Shown here one piece after another: positions 8,501 to 9,804 of a stretch of DNA of 9,804 nt (the stretch's first letter is position 1; each line of letters starts with the position of its first letter). Both the position numbers and the translations under genes were made by a program. The DNA lies in the NCBI GenBank assembly GCA_937888775.1, contig CALAQT010000008.1:1-9804 (forward strand). The letters are read 5' to 3'. This DNA comes from an uncultured Actinomycetes bacterium (GTDB lineage: Bacteria; Actinomycetota; Thermoleophilia; Solirubrobacterales; Solirubrobacteraceae). The notes under the pieces were generated by a model. It did not search any database. It had not been told where the DNA came from and saw only the letters and a program-made list of their open reading frames with translations.

Positions 8501-9804
<1,304 letters not shown>

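Overview
The window is a GC-rich stretch, roughly two-thirds G+C, that looks like the chromosome of a high-GC actinobacterium. The delta subunit sequence and the neighbouring genes suggest Thermoleophilia/Solirubrobacterales, but this is inference from remembered protein style, not from a search. Several genes start with TTG or GTG. I see no tRNA, rRNA, CRISPR array, transposase or phage gene.

Left part (1-1246): a strong 14-bp hairpin, probably a transcription terminator, is followed by a minus-strand gene for a secreted glycoside-hydrolase-26-like protein. The gene is broken. Its signal peptide and N-terminus, a short middle block and its C-terminal two-thirds lie in three different frames. 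Between these pieces are a perfect 8-bp tandem repeat (4.5 copies) and a repeat-rich, hairpin-forming segment.

Middle part (1271-2989): a divergent plus-strand gene encodes a six-helix membrane protein with a C-terminal DUF2156 domain of the MprF/LysX type (aminoacyl-phosphatidylglycerol synthesis). It is followed by a small hairpin and a 229-bp spacer with no convincing promoter.

Right part (3219-9804): an F1Fo ATP synthase operon in the order I-like, a (atpB), c (atpE), b (atpF), delta (atpH), alpha (atpA), gamma (atpG), beta (atpD). It is cut by the window edge inside atpD, three residues into the DELSEED motif; atpC would be expected next. The early cistrons touch or overlap (4-bp ATGA overlap, 0-bp junction, 1-bp overlap), which suggests translational coupling. 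Key residues are present: the essential arginine of subunit a, the ion-binding glutamate of c, the Walker motifs and arginine finger of alpha, and the catalytic glutamate of beta. Subunit c lacks the sodium-ligand glutamine, so the enzyme is most likely proton-driven. b and delta are separate genes, unlike the b-delta fusion of mycobacteria.

I found no clear new system. The points worth a second look are an acidic C-terminal tail on alpha, an unusually long glycine ladder in c, acidic insertions in gamma and beta, a GNRA-capped hairpin between atpG and atpD, and the way the GH26-like gene is broken.
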